Shown in pieces: positions 32,968 to 42,323 of a stretch of 64,000 bases of DNA. Within the stretch, counting starts at the first letter, position 1. Each line of letters starts with the position of its first letter. A program made the translations under genes and the position numbers. The stretch is taken from positions 62,001 to 126,000 of the forward strand of contig CAVYCE010000001.1 of NCBI GenBank assembly GCA_963766995.1, in the 5' to 3' direction. Source of the stretch: Bog-473 sp963766995. Lineage in GTDB: Bacteria > Actinomycetota > Acidimicrobiia > Acidimicrobiales > RAAP-2. The notes beneath the pieces were generated by a model. The model saw only the letters and a program-made list of their open reading frames with translations, did not search any database and had not been told where the DNA came from.

Positions 32968-34391
32968 AACGCCACCACGCATTCCGGCGTCCCACGATCC
33001 GAACCGTTGTGGTGCGCTACGTGCCCCTTCTGGCGACCGTCCCCCTGGCCATTGGCCTGTGGGGGATGATCGGGAGCCCCGGCGCTGCAGCCCAGTCGCG
33101 CGATGCCAGCAGCGATAGCACTACGACAACGACGTCACCCGACGCGGGGTCTGCCTTTGGTAACACCAACACCTATTCCCTCTCCGCTCAGGCCAACGCT
33201 CTCGACGTGCTGGTGACGGACCCCTCGCTTCCTCTCTCTGGTGACCTGGCGATAGAGGCGGGCCCCTTCGGGGCATCTGCACTGGTCAACAGCTTGGGCG
33301 AATCGATGGCTGATGCGGGTGCTCCTTACGCTCCATCCATCACCTCGCTCCCCGGCGTGGTGGGGGGTCTCGGTGCCGGGATGGTCCCACCGCTCCCTCC
33401 TCTCCCCGGCTACGTCTCCGCCAGCTACCCCAGCTCGCCAAGCAAAAATCAGACGCAGGCCGGCTATGACATCAACGCCACGGCGTCGGCCAATTCGGCC
33501 AAGGGCGTCGTCAGCCTGGGAGTACAGCCCAGTGGCTCCCCGAACTCGACCATGTTCGCCAGCGCCGAGACGACGGCCAACAACGACGGCAGCGTGTCCG
33601 TCACGGCCGATGCCGGCATAGACGCGGTGGACTTCGGCCAGCTCTTTGACATCGGCAACGTCTCTTCCACCCTGTCGATGACGCAGCAGATGGGGGGGCA
33701 GCCCACCGTGACGTCAAACACCAACTTGGGGCAGATCACCCTGTTAGGAGACGCGACTGGCCTCGGTTCCGGCGCCCTCAGCGTCCTCGGCATCAAGACG
33801 CCGCTGAACCTCAATACCCAGGTGTTGAGCACGCTCAATGCATTGCTGGGCAGCGTCGGGGTCAAGTTCACCTACCTGCCTGAGCTGTTCACCTACACCG
33901 ACGGCACATCGAGTACGGGCTCTACGCCCAACAGCGGTAAAACCCTGCAGTCCGTCGATTCAGGTGCGCTGCAGATCTCAGAGAGCCGCAATATCCCGTC
34001 TCAAGGATTGACCACCGTCACCATCACTCTGGGTCATATCATCCTCTCCACCACCAATACCGCCGGCTTCGCTTCGTTGGGAATCGGTGGGCCGGACACG
34101 AGCGGCGACCTCGGATCCCTGGTCAGCCCGGTCACGAACCCACTTGGTCTGATCGGGAGCGGTCTCAGCACGAGTGTGCCCACGTCGACCACTTCGCCCG
34201 CGGAGACGCAGACCTCACCCTCGAAGCCTCTGGAATCCTCTCCCGCCTATGACATTGAGAAAGGTCCACCGATCCGCAGCGTTTACCTCTTACTGGTGCT
34301 GGCCGGATTGGGCATGCTTTTCATCTCACAAGCCGTCAGGTACCTGGCTGTCCGACTGGCTCTGGGTGGTCAAGGAAAATGGCGACAATGA
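32964..34391 (+). CDS. Large exported/surface-anchored protein, unknown
   Basis: A 475-residue protein with an N-terminal signal sequence (VRYVPLLATVPLAIGLWGMIG, about residues 18-40), a long Ser/Thr/Gly-rich extracellular part of about 370 residues with repetitive NTNT/DGSVSVTADAG-like strands, and a C-terminal membrane helix (SVYLLLVLAGLGMLFIS near 440). No LPXTG motif. It overlaps the LivF stop by ATGA and so belongs to the transporter operon. May be a cell-surface component of uptake; no family recognised. Confidence 0.7.
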   Translation: MKRHHAFRRPTIRTVVVRYVPLLATVPLAIGLWGMIGSPGAAAQSRDASSDSTTTTTSPDAGSAFGNTNTYSLSAQANALDVLVTDPSLPLSGDLAIEAGPFGASALVNSLGESMADAGAPYAPSITSLPGVVGGLGAGMVPPLPPLPGYVSASYPSSPSKNQTQAGYDINATASANSAKGVVSLGVQPSGSPNSTMFASAETTANNDGSVSVTADAGIDAVDFGQLFDIGNVSSTLSMTQQMGGQPTVTSNTNLGQITLLGDATGLGSGALSVLGIKTPLNLNTQVLSTLNALLGSVGVKFTYLPELFTYTDGTSSTGSTPNSGKTLQSVDSGALQISESRNIPSQGLTTVTITLGHIILSTTNTAGFASLGIGGPDTSGDLGSLVSPVTNPLGLIGSGLSTSVPTSTTSPAETQTSPSKPLESSPAYDIEKGPPIRSVYLLLVLAGLGMLFISQAVRYLAVRLALGGQGKWRQ

Positions 34392-34415
34392 TCGAGAACA
34401 CAAAGGAATGACGAA

Positions 34416-34934
34416 ATGATCGAATCGAGAACGTCACTACCTGGACGGAGGCCTCGCCGCATCATCGCACTTGGCGTCGGGCTCACCACTGGACTGCTCG
34501 CCATCGTGCCCATGCTCACGCCGGTTTCTGCATCAGCCGCCTCCCCCGGTGGTTCTTCGGCAGCCGTGGTGACCCCACTGCTCAAATTCTTCGAATTCGG
34601 AAACTCCATTGGCACCCCGCTCATCTGCAGCGATGCCGGGTCCGTCATCTCCATCATCGGCGTGCAGACAGGGACAGGTGCGTTGAGTACCCCACTGGTC
34701 AATGAGCTCAACAGTCTTTGTTCGACGTTCGTGACGCAGGGCAACGGCTACCTGAAGACGGGCGTTGCGGAGAGCGATTCGCTCAGCGCCTTGAACCCCA
34801 TCGTCAATCCCCTCCTCTCCGCTCTGTCCAACGGGCTCGCAACCGTCGGTACCCAGTACGGACCTTCCATCGCCCCGTTCGGACCCACCGTGGCTGGACT
34901 TGGGGGCACGGTGGCCTATTTCGAGGGTTCCTGA
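34416..34934 (+). CDS. Small exported protein, unknown
   Basis: A 172-residue exported protein: signal sequence IIALGVGLTTGLLAIVPML then SASAASPGG cleavage region. The mature part has two Cys (near residues 70 and 102) that may pair, and VNPLLSALSNGLATVGTQYGP near 130. ATG 34416 has AAGGA upstream. It lies between the surface protein and the lipoprotein in the same operon, suggesting a shared envelope role. Confidence 0.7.
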   Translation: MIESRTSLPGRRPRRIIALGVGLTTGLLAIVPMLTPVSASAASPGGSSAAVVTPLLKFFEFGNSIGTPLICSDAGSVISIIGVQTGTGALSTPLVNELNSLCSTFVTQGNGYLKTGVAESDSLSALNPIVNPLLSALSNGLATVGTQYGPSIAPFGPTVAGLGGTVAYFEGS

Positions 34935-34935
34935 C

Positions 34936-35592
34936 ATGAAGCAGGCAACCCGCGTTCACGCGCTGGTTGCCTGCACCAGCCTCGTCATACTCCTTGCCGC
35001 GTGTGGTGGACGAGTGCCTCTGCCCAGCACCACCGCCCAGGGAACGACACGATCGGCGTCATCCGCTTCGACGTCGAGTACAAGCATCAGCACTTCGTCG
35101 GTCAGCTCGCTCCCGACCCTGCCGTCCGGAGCAACACCTCCACCCACTCCGGTCGTCCCGCCTGATCAAGCTGCGACCTCCGGCGACCCCACCAAGCAAG
35201 CCATTCTCACCGCCTACGAGACGTACTTGTTCGATCTCTCCGGGTTGGACGACACGCTCAGTAAGGCCTACATCCCACCGCTGGCCGCAGTGACCACCGA
35301 GCGACTGGCTGAAGCCAGTGTTCGGCAGGCCGCCGCTCTCCTCAACGCGCATGAGCACGGGACCGGCATTCTGCGCGATGACCGCATCACCATTCAGGTG
35401 CCCAGCTCGACGTCGGCCGATGTCACCGACTGCCAGGACGAATACGACTTCTATCCCGTAGAGGACACAAGCGGCGCGGCCGACTCATTCGTCCAGCGCG
35501 GGTACTTCGCCGGAGCGGCGCAGCTGGTCTACGAGGGTGGCCAATGGCTGGTCGACATCTTCACCACCACTCACATCACCTGCAGTTACTGA
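34936..35592 (+). CDS. Lipoprotein
   Basis: A 218-residue lipoprotein: signal LVILLAACGG with a lipobox Cys near residue 23, followed by a Ser/Thr-rich linker (STSSTSISTSS) and a C-terminal globular part with DDRITIQVPSSTSADVTDC and GGQWLVDIFTTTHITC (Cys pair). NTF2-like or similar fold is possible. It follows the preceding stop by 1 base and ends the ABC/surface operon. A possible substitute for the missing binding protein (speculation). Confidence 0.75.
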   Translation: MKQATRVHALVACTSLVILLAACGGRVPLPSTTAQGTTRSASSASTSSTSISTSSVSSLPTLPSGATPPPTPVVPPDQAATSGDPTKQAILTAYETYLFDLSGLDDTLSKAYIPPLAAVTTERLAEASVRQAAALLNAHEHGTGILRDDRITIQVPSSTSADVTDCQDEYDFYPVEDTSGAADSFVQRGYFAGAAQLVYEGGQWLVDIFTTTHITCSY

Positions 35593-35612
35593 TCGCGACC
35601 GGCGCTCCTCGG

Positions 35613-36581
35613 TTACTGCTCTCCGCGGAGGGCACCACCGATCTTGGCCAGCGCACGTGCTCCGCTCGACAACTCCCCAGCCGCGGGCGGCGAGCTGTGT
35701 TCACTCGCCTCTTTGGCGAGGAGGGATTCAACATCGATCAATAACGCTATGCGCAACAATCCAGATGCCTGCGGGTATCCGGCCAGACCCGGCGCCCCAC
35801 TGAGCTCGACCTCGCTGCCATCCAACTCGCCGACCAGGTGGTCTAGAGCCTTCATGCTCACACGACGCGACGTCCCGGCGGCACCGCCCACGGTCGTCTG
35901 CGTCGGAGCCCCGCTCGAGGCCATGGCAGCGTTCCAGCCTGCCGCACTTTGGGTGCCGGACGACTGGGCCAGCGTCCCTCTCCATCGGGAGATAAGTGGT
36001 TGACCGGGCGCCAGACTCTGGGTGGACCAGTCGGGGATCTTGCTGGCGGCTTGCACGTCAGCAGAGGCCAGATTGGCTCCCAAGAGCGATGCGATCTCTG
36101 CCGTGCCCTGGTCGAACGTGACATCTCCGAGTTCCCTGATCCGAGTGGACGCACGCTGCAGCTGTTTGACGAGCGGGGCAGAGCGCACTGAGGTGGCGGC
36201 GCGGATCACCACGAAGGACTGCAAGTAGAGGTCGATCCCATTGACATAATTCGCCTTGGCTTCGGGATACCCGGGCAGGGGCGCGAGACGCTCCACGTTT
36301 CCGAGGGCCAACTCAAGTGGCGATAGCCCCGCGTCCACCTTCCGCCGCGCTTTGGCGGCCGTCTCATGACCGTCCTGCCATGATGACACCGCCTGGAGGC
36401 TGTTGACAAAGCTCGTCTGAAGGGGTGCGAGATCGCTCAATACCGACTGATACCAAGTTTGTGCTGTCGCTGCAGTCGTGGGAGCGGCTGCACTCGCCGG
36501 ACTTCCGGTCGCGCCCATCACCGCACCCATGAGTGTGGCCACAGTAAGGATCGCTCTGTATGGGTGCGGCATCTGGCGCAT
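35613..36581 (-). CDS. Exported protein, unknown
   Basis: A 322-residue protein with a signal sequence (YRAILTVATLMGAVMGATGSPASA near residues 8-30) and a mainly helical mature part (SDLAPLQTSFVNSLQAVSS, VKQLQRASTRIRELG) with a Thr/Ala-rich start. ATG 36581 is chosen; GTG/ATG further upstream would extend past the likely signal. It converges with the lipoprotein gene (35592) and follows the amidohydrolase in the same direction (36644, 62 bp). Function unknown. Confidence 0.7.
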   Translation of the reverse strand: MRQMPHPYRAILTVATLMGAVMGATGSPASAAAPTTAATAQTWYQSVLSDLAPLQTSFVNSLQAVSSWQDGHETAAKARRKVDAGLSPLELALGNVERLAPLPGYPEAKANYVNGIDLYLQSFVVIRAATSVRSAPLVKQLQRASTRIRELGDVTFDQGTAEIASLLGANLASADVQAASKIPDWSTQSLAPGQPLISRWRGTLAQSSGTQSAAGWNAAMASSGAPTQTTVGGAAGTSRRVSMKALDHLVGELDGSEVELSGAPGLAGYPQASGLLRIALLIDVESLLAKEASEHSSPPAAGELSSGARALAKIGGALRGEQ

Positions 36582-36643
36582 GCTACGAGCCTGCTGTGCG
36601 CGCGAACAGGCAAGTCGTCCTGTAGTCCGATGGCGCACTGGCA

Positions 36644-37888
36644 CTAAAGGTGCTTGTAGATCTGACCGTCCTTCATCACGAAGCGAACGTCCTTGGTGAC
36701 CGTGATGTCCTCGGACGGATCCCCGGGCACGGCAATGATGTCGGCCAGATAGCCCGGCGCCAAATGACCCAAATCATGAGCACGCTCAATGAGGTCGGCA
36801 CTGGTGACCGTTGCCGCCTGCAGTGCCTGCATCGGGGTCATACCCCGGTCCACCATGGAGATGAGCTCGTTGGCCTGGGATCCGTGCGGGATGGCCGGAG
36901 CGTCTGACCCGCAGGCGATCTTGACCCCCGCTGCGAGCGCTTTACCGAACATTCTTCGAGCCTGGGGGAACACCTCGCCTGCCTTCTTTTGCAGGATGGG
37001 GTGGATGCGGTCGATCGCCATGTGGTCGGCCAAGGCGGTCGTGCCCACCAAAAACGTCCCCGACTTGGCCATGAGCTTGACGGTGTCGTCGGTGGCCAGC
37101 GATCCGTGCTCAATGCAGTCGACGCCAGCGGCAATGCAGGCACGGATGCCCGCATCCCCATGCGCGTGAGCAGCGACGCGCAAGCCGGCGCGGTGCGCCT
37201 CGTCGACGATAGCGCCCAACTCCTCATCGGAGTACTGCTGGCAACCGGCCGGGCCCGAGAAGGACATCACCCCTCCCGACGCCGAGATCTTGATCAGCTT
37301 GGCGCCGTACTTGATCTGGTAGCGGACAGCCTTGCGCACCTCGGGTACGCCATTGGCGATACCCGATTCGACGCTCTGGGGCATGATCCCGGGCGCCAGC
37401 CCCTGGAACATGGTGGGGTCGAGATGCCCACCGGTGGGCGTGATGGCGTGACCGGCCGGAAAGATGCGGGGACCCGGAAACCAACCCATGTCGACCGCTT
37501 TGGCCAAGTCCACATCGAGCAGGAAGCCGGCGGTGTACACCATGAGCCCGAGATTGCGCACCGACGTGAAGCCGGCCATGAGTGTGGTCTTGCAGTTCAC
37601 CACTCCACGCAGGGTTCGATAGACCGGTGAGTCCTTCACGCCGTGCATGGGGTCAGGCAGCCCATCCGGTCCCCCCGGGCCACCGATGAGCATATTCAGC
37701 TCCATGTCCATCAATCCGGGCAACAGGGTGACGTCTCCCAGATTGATCTCGGTGGCCGGACTCGGTATCTCTGCGGGGTTCACGGCCATGATCTGGTTGC
37801 CGTCAATGACGATCACCGCCGGAGACTTCACTTGCCCAGAATCCACATCAACCCAGCGGTCCGCTCGCAGGACGATCGGGTCACTCAT
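36644..37888 (-). CDS. Amidohydrolase-family protein lacking HxH motif
   Basis: A 414-residue TIM-barrel protein of the imidazolonepropionase-like amidohydrolase group. The N-terminal LLPGLMD is followed by MELNM where active members have HxH. KISASGG (Lys), VAAHAHGD and CIEHGS (His) and GSDAPAIPHG (Asp) are kept. Loss of both first-strand His suggests altered metal binding. It is 12 bp downstream of the SDR at 37901 (GTG 38644) and may share a transcript with it. Activity is uncertain. Confidence 0.82.
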   Translation of the reverse strand: MSDPIVLRADRWVDVDSGQVKSPAVIVIDGNQIMAVNPAEIPSPATEINLGDVTLLPGLMDMELNMLIGGPGGPDGLPDPMHGVKDSPVYRTLRGVVNCKTTLMAGFTSVRNLGLMVYTAGFLLDVDLAKAVDMGWFPGPRIFPAGHAITPTGGHLDPTMFQGLAPGIMPQSVESGIANGVPEVRKAVRYQIKYGAKLIKISASGGVMSFSGPAGCQQYSDEELGAIVDEAHRAGLRVAAHAHGDAGIRACIAAGVDCIEHGSLATDDTVKLMAKSGTFLVGTTALADHMAIDRIHPILQKKAGEVFPQARRMFGKALAAGVKIACGSDAPAIPHGSQANELISMVDRGMTPMQALQAATVTSADLIERAHDLGHLAPGYLADIIAVPGDPSEDITVTKDVRFVMKDGQIYKHL

Positions 37889-37900
37889 GGTGGACTCCTC

Positions 37901-38644
37901 TCACAGGTACCAGCCGCCATTCACTCCCAGGAGTTGTCCGGTGATGTAGCCGGCGCCCTCTGAACACAGGAAGGCGCAGGCGGCCGCGATGTCATCGGGT
38001 GTACCCGCCCGGCGCACAGGGGTGCGGGCGATGAGTGCATCCATGTCGGCCACCACTCCAGAATCGACCGATCGGCGCATCATCGGAGTGTCGATGAATC
38101 CAGGCGGGATGGTGTTGACCGTGATCCCCTTCGGCGCATATTCACAGGCGAGCGCTTTCGTCAGCCCGATGACCCCACCCTTGGACGCCACATAGGAGGC
38201 CATACGACTCGTCCCTGACTGCGCGCTGGAGGACGAGATGGTCACGATGCGACCCCATCCACCCGCCACCATGTCGGGCACCGCGGCTTGCAGGCAATGG
38301 AATGTGCCGGTCAGGTTCACCGCCATCATGCGCGCCCAATCATCGGCGCTGATCTTCAGAAAGTTCTCGAACCGCTCGATCCCGGCGCTGGTGACCATGA
38401 TCTCGATCGGTCCCAGTGATCCGCGCACCTGATCAAGTGCGGTGTCAACCGCAGCGCGATCGCTGACGTCAACGGGGATGCCGACGGCAGTGAATCCTTC
38501 TTCCTCCAGTGACTTCGCCACTTTGGTCGCCGCGTCGGCGTCAATGTCGAGGACAGCCACTTGGCGATCATCGCGGGCAAGATGCTGGCTGATGGCCAGG
38601 CCCATGCCCGAGCCTCCGCCCGTCACCACGGCCACGCGGCTCAC
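37901..38644 (-). CDS. Short-chain dehydrogenase/reductase
   Basis: A 247-residue SDR: TGGGSGMG loop, NLTGTF, SSSSAQSG (catalytic Ser) and YVASKGG (YxxxK), C-terminal GVNGGWYL. Paralogous to the SDR at 16641-17387. GTG 38644 with GGGGAA upstream gives the usual SDR start; further upstream the frame is not SDR-like. Followed by an amidohydrolase gene 12 bp away. The 198-bp divergent gap to 38843 is AT-rich and probably holds promoters for both directions. Confidence 0.9.
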   Translation of the reverse strand: MSRVAVVTGGGSGMGLAISQHLARDDRQVAVLDIDADAATKVAKSLEEEGFTAVGIPVDVSDRAAVDTALDQVRGSLGPIEIMVTSAGIERFENFLKISADDWARMMAVNLTGTFHCLQAAVPDMVAGGWGRIVTISSSSAQSGTSRMASYVASKGGVIGLTKALACEYAPKGITVNTIPPGFIDTPMMRRSVDSGVVADMDALIARTPVRRAGTPDDIAAACAFLCSEGAGYITGQLLGVNGGWYL

Positions 38645-38842
38645 GGTCGATTCCCCACTGCGCTGGCGCCTTCCACCCTGATGCCTCCCCGTTGGGCCGA
38701 CCCCTTCCAGCCGACAACAGCGCCGGTAGAGTGGGCTGATGTTAGGAAGAGTGCACTTTCTTGTCAAGTGTCCCTAGCGCAATCTGATAGTTCAATATAC
38801 GATTAGCGAGAACGTCATTTCCAACGGAAAAGGAGCCTCGAC

Positions 38843-39808
38843 ATGCGGATCGGTCTTCAGGTCAGTGCCGACCGAGGTCGATACGCCACCAAAGTCGAAA
38901 AGCTGCAAGCTGATGCCAGATGGGCGGACGAAGCGGGGCTCGACACCATCTGGACACCCCAGATCCCCGACGAGTTCGACGTCATGATGGCCGTGGCCCT
39001 GATGGGGGCCGTCACCTCGCGGATCGAGATCGGCACATCGGTAGTGCCGATCCAGCCTCGCCATCCCGTGGTGCTGGCCCAGCAGGCTCTCTCAGCTCAA
39101 GCCATCTGTGAAGGTCGCTTCACCTTGGGCCTCGGCGTGTCGCATCACTGGATCATCTCCGACATGCTCGGTCTGCCCTACGAGCGTCAGGCCACGACCA
39201 TGCGCTGTTACCTCGACGTCTTGGACAGTGCCTTGACTGGACCTGGCCTAGTCGAAGTGAAGAACGAACTCTTCACCATTCGCCAACCGTTCGACGTCAC
39301 CGACATCAAAACCACGCCAATCATGATCGCCGCCCTCGGTCCGGTGATGCTGCATCTCGCCGGCTCTCGGGCCTCGGGCACGGTGCTGTGGCTGGCCGAC
39401 GAGCGCTCCATTGAGTCGCACGTGATTCCGCAGATCACGAAGGCCGCCGAATCGGCCGGGCGGCCCGCACCAAGGATCATGGCGGGTGTACCGGTATGTC
39501 TCTGCCTGGAGAGCGAGGTCGATGCGGCGGTGGAGCGCACCAACAAGACACTGAGTGAGGTAGTGGCCTCGCCCAACTACGTCCGCCTCATGGAACACGG
39601 GGACGCCGGCACCATCGGCGATGTGCTCATTTGCGGGAATGAAGCAGCCATGGAGGCCAGGCTGCGACGATTCTCCGACGCCGGCGTGACGGACCTGAAC
39701 GCTCGCATTGTCCCTCTCGGCGAGACCAGGGATGACATCAAGGCGTCGGCCGAGCGAACGCGGGAATTCCTGGCCGCGGTGGCACCGGCGATGCGCCAGC
39801 TGGGCTGA
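38843..39808 (+). CDS. LLM-class (F420-dependent) oxidoreductase
   Basis: A 321-residue luciferase-like TIM-barrel oxidoreductase of the F420-dependent group (TIGR03564-like). Marks: WADEAGLDTIWTPQ near residue 27, RIEIGTSVVPIQPRHP near 60, and GRFTLGLGVSHHW near 90. It would use reduced F420 (or FMN) to reduce or oxygenate a substrate. ATG 38843 has AAAAGGAG upstream. It converges on the TetR gene at 39830. Confidence 0.88.
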   Translation: MRIGLQVSADRGRYATKVEKLQADARWADEAGLDTIWTPQIPDEFDVMMAVALMGAVTSRIEIGTSVVPIQPRHPVVLAQQALSAQAICEGRFTLGLGVSHHWIISDMLGLPYERQATTMRCYLDVLDSALTGPGLVEVKNELFTIRQPFDVTDIKTTPIMIAALGPVMLHLAGSRASGTVLWLADERSIESHVIPQITKAAESAGRPAPRIMAGVPVCLCLESEVDAAVERTNKTLSEVVASPNYVRLMEHGDAGTIGDVLICGNEAAMEARLRRFSDAGVTDLNARIVPLGETRDDIKASAERTREFLAAVAPAMRQLG

Positions 39809-39813
39809 GCCAA

Positions 39814-39829
39814 CCGAAAGCGGTTTCGG
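39814..39829. terminator. Hairpin CCGAAA-gcgg-TTTCGG between convergent genes
   Basis: A 6-bp perfect stem with a 4-nt loop lies exactly in the 21-bp space between the LLM stop (39808) and the TetR stop (39830). It can work as a bidirectional terminator; no long T-run follows in either direction. Confidence 0.45.
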
Positions 39830-40537
39830 CTACTTGCCTGATGTGACGATGCCGCTCGAAATGAAGGCCCACATCTGCTCGGCCGCCTTGCTTACATCTC
39901 GCTCCGTACCGCTGATGGTGGGTGCATAGGCCGCATTGAACATGATGGTGGACAGGATCACGCCTGTGTCCTCATCGTGTTCGATACCGGCACGGACAAC
40001 GCCTGCCTTCACGGCGCCAGCCAAGACACCTTCGAGCAGGGTCACCAACGGGACGAAAGCGCGGGCAGCTTCGGCCTGATGCGCCGTCAGCAGCTGATGG
40101 CAGAACTCCGCCATGACGGGAGTCGGATTGTTCTTGGACGTCTTGCCTCTCGGTGCCGGTAAACACATGCGGAAGTACTCGACCACGAAGCAGTGAAGGC
40201 GCTCGAGCGGATCGCTCTCTTGCGACACCAACTCTTCCAATCGCTCCGCCGTGGACCGGATGGCCTCGTCGAACAGGGCCAGAAGCAGCTCGTGCTTGCC
40301 GGCGAAGTACTGGTAGAAGCTGCGCAACGACTGGCCGGAGCCGTCCACCACCTCTTGGACAGTGAACTCTTTGCCACTTTCCGCGCTGGCCAGCAGCTCA
40401 AATCCTGCGTCAAGAAACCGCTGCACACGACTTTCGCTGCGCACCCGGGCCGAATCCAGCGACCGGGCCACGGCAAGATCCCGCCGGCGTAGTGGCGCTT
40501 CTCCGGCTGGTGGGTTGGCTGCATCGTCGGCGACCAT
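39830..40537 (-). CDS. TetR-family regulator
   Basis: A 235-residue TetR regulator with an N-terminal extension of about 30 residues, HTH around FTVQEVVDGSGQSLRSFYQYF (residues 58-78) and a helical C-terminus. A palindrome at 40566-40582 lies 29 bp upstream of its ATG and is the likely operator. It faces the NTF2-ACAD operon (40735) and may control it. Confidence 0.87.
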   Translation of the reverse strand: MVADDAANPPAGEAPLRRRDLAVARSLDSARVRSESRVQRFLDAGFELLASAESGKEFTVQEVVDGSGQSLRSFYQYFAGKHELLLALFDEAIRSTAERLEELVSQESDPLERLHCFVVEYFRMCLPAPRGKTSKNNPTPVMAEFCHQLLTAHQAEAARAFVPLVTLLEGVLAGAVKAGVVRAGIEHDEDTGVILSTIMFNAAYAPTISGTERDVSKAAEQMWAFISSGIVTSGK

Positions 40538-40565
40538 CGAATCAGTGTAGGGCGTATTCGCAATC

Positions 40566-40582
40566 TGAGAGCGTGACTCTCA
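40566..40582. promoter_or_regulatory. Palindrome TGAGAG-cgtga-CTCTCA
   Basis: A perfect 6-bp-arm inverted repeat with a 5-bp spacer in the divergent gap between the TetR gene (ATG 40537) and the NTF2-like gene (40735). Likely TetR operator for one or both directions. Confidence 0.5.
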
Positions 40583-40734
40583 CTGTGGGCGACGCCATTG
40601 GAACAAATTCGTATAAGGGCTGTTTCCATCACTGGCAAGCGGCAGGAATGACAGCTCGCTTGTCGTTCGTGGAGGCTGCGCCGACGGGCGCAAAGCCAAT
40701 TGCGGAATATGAGAGGACTGTTATCGTCGGGAGC

Positions 40735-41172
40735 GTGGATCAGGCGGAGATGGCCGATGTCATTGAGATTGAGCAGCTGCTCGCTCGGTACGCCGTGGCC
40801 ATGACTAGGAACGATGTTGAGGCAGTGGTGGAAGTGTTCACTCCCGACGGGACCTACAGCGCCTTCGGTGACACGTATCAACTCAGCGACTTCCCCACCC
40901 TGGTCGCCGCCGCCCCCAAGGGCCTCTTCATGACCGGGACGCCGGACCTGGACCTGAAGGTCGACACCGGGAGTGGGTACCAGACGCTCTGTTTCGTGGA
41001 TCAGACCAACCACCACATGCGCATCGGTTGGTACACCGACACCTATCGCCGGACCGAGCATGGCTGGCGGCTGCAGACCAGATCGATGACCTTCCTCCGA
41101 CGCAGCGGTGAACGGGATGCCGGCAAGCCACATGATCCGAGCCGTCCCGAACCATCTGCTTCGGAGGGATGA
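40735..41172 (+). CDS. NTF2/SnoaL-like protein
   Basis: A 145-residue protein of the SnoaL-like NTF2 fold (IEIEQLLARYAVAMTRNDVEAVVEVF at the N-terminus; CFVDQTNHHMRIGWYTDTYRRTEHGWRL in the middle). Such proteins include dehydratases, isomerases and hydrolases of steroid and aromatic pathways. GTG 40735 is one possible start; ATG 40648 or ATG 40750 are alternatives, since none has an ideal SD. It overlaps the first ACAD gene by ATGA. Confidence 0.8.
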   Translation: MDQAEMADVIEIEQLLARYAVAMTRNDVEAVVEVFTPDGTYSAFGDTYQLSDFPTLVAAAPKGLFMTGTPDLDLKVDTGSGYQTLCFVDQTNHHMRIGWYTDTYRRTEHGWRLQTRSMTFLRRSGERDAGKPHDPSRPEPSASEG

Positions 41173-42323
41173 GCACCGGGCCGAAGCGGACCATGGAGCT
41201 CTCGCAGTTCACATCAGACGTGGACCGCTGGTTGGACGCCAGCGCGGCGGACCTGGCCCCCACATTCACCGGGATCGGCACCTTGGATCAACAGATGGAC
41301 CAGCTGCGCAAGGTGATGCGCTTGGCCTACGACGCCGGCTTCATGCGCATGGGGTGGCCCGAGCGAGTGGGAGGGCTGGGCGGCACCAATCTCTACCGGG
41401 CCTATCTCGGGGAGGCGCTGACGCGCCGGGACCTGGTGGAGCCAGGGATTTACTCCATGCCCGAGGTGCTCGCTCCGACCATGATCGATTTTGCCCCGGC
41501 CGATCTGGCGGCCGAAATGGTGCCGCGACTGCTGCGTGGCGAGGAAGTCTGGTGCCAGGGTTTCTCAGAGCCAGGCACAGGCAGCAATCTCTCGTCATTG
41601 GCCTGCCGAGCTACCCGAACTGACGATGGATGGCGAGTGAGCGGCCAGAAAGTGTGGACCAGTTTGGCTCAGTACGCCGCTCGGTGCGTGTTGCTCACCC
41701 GTACCGGCACACCCGAATCGGTGCACAGGGGTATCACTGCCCTCTTCGTCGACATGGACAGCAGCGGGATCACCGTGCGGCCCATCCAGACAATGCACGG
41801 CGTGCCCGAATTCTGTGAGGTCTTCTTCGACGATGTGTTGGTCCCGTTCGATCGCCTGTTGGGCGAGGTTGACCGCGGCTGGTCCATCGCCATGGACTTG
41901 CTTCCCTATGAGCGCAGTACCGCTCTGTGGCATCGGGCTTCCTATCTACAACGACGCCTCGAACAATTGATCTCGATCGCTCGCCCGGGCGAGCTCGATC
42001 CGACAGCCGTCGGCGAGGCGGTGCAGATGGTCATGTCCTTCCGGGCCAGGTCCCGGAACACCCAATGGCGTCTGGCCGCCGGCGAGACGCTCGGGTCGGA
42101 GACGTCCATCGACAAGGTGCTGCTGGCCACGGCCGAGCAGGCAGTGTTCGACTTGGCACTCGACGGAATCGGACCATCCATCCTGACTGGCGATGATCCC
42201 GAGGACGACCGCTGGCGGGCCGAGTTCCTCTACTCGCGGGCCGCCAGCATCTACGGCGGCAGCGCCGAAATTCAGCGCAACATCATCGCCCGGCGCGTGC
42301 TCGACCTGGGGGATGAGCGCTAG
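41169..42323 (+). CDS. Acyl-CoA dehydrogenase, alpha-type subunit of a two-subunit enzyme
   Basis: A 384-residue ACAD with the substrate/FAD loop WCQGFSEPGTGSNLSS near residue 134 and C-terminal YGGSAEIQRNIIARRVL. It lacks the QxHGGxGxT motif near the C-terminus, which is present in the adjacent partner (42323). Paired half-genes of this sort form alpha2beta2 acyl-CoA dehydrogenases of steroid side-chain degradation (FadE26-27, ChsE1-E2; established). Coupled by overlap to the gene on each side. Confidence 0.9.
   Translation: MSTGPKRTMELSQFTSDVDRWLDASAADLAPTFTGIGTLDQQMDQLRKVMRLAYDAGFMRMGWPERVGGLGGTNLYRAYLGEALTRRDLVEPGIYSMPEVLAPTMIDFAPADLAAEMVPRLLRGEEVWCQGFSEPGTGSNLSSLACRATRTDDGWRVSGQKVWTSLAQYAARCVLLTRTGTPESVHRGITALFVDMDSSGITVRPIQTMHGVPEFCEVFFDDVLVPFDRLLGEVDRGWSIAMDLLPYERSTALWHRASYLQRRLEQLISIARPGELDPTAVGEAVQMVMSFRARSRNTQWRLAAGETLGSETSIDKVLLATAEQAVFDLALDGIGPSILTGDDPEDDRWRAEFLYSRAASIYGGSAEIQRNIIARRVLDLGDER

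Noticed and set aside
32964..34391. LPXTG sortase anchor
   Set aside because: A C-terminal membrane helix is present, but no LPXTG-like motif precedes it.
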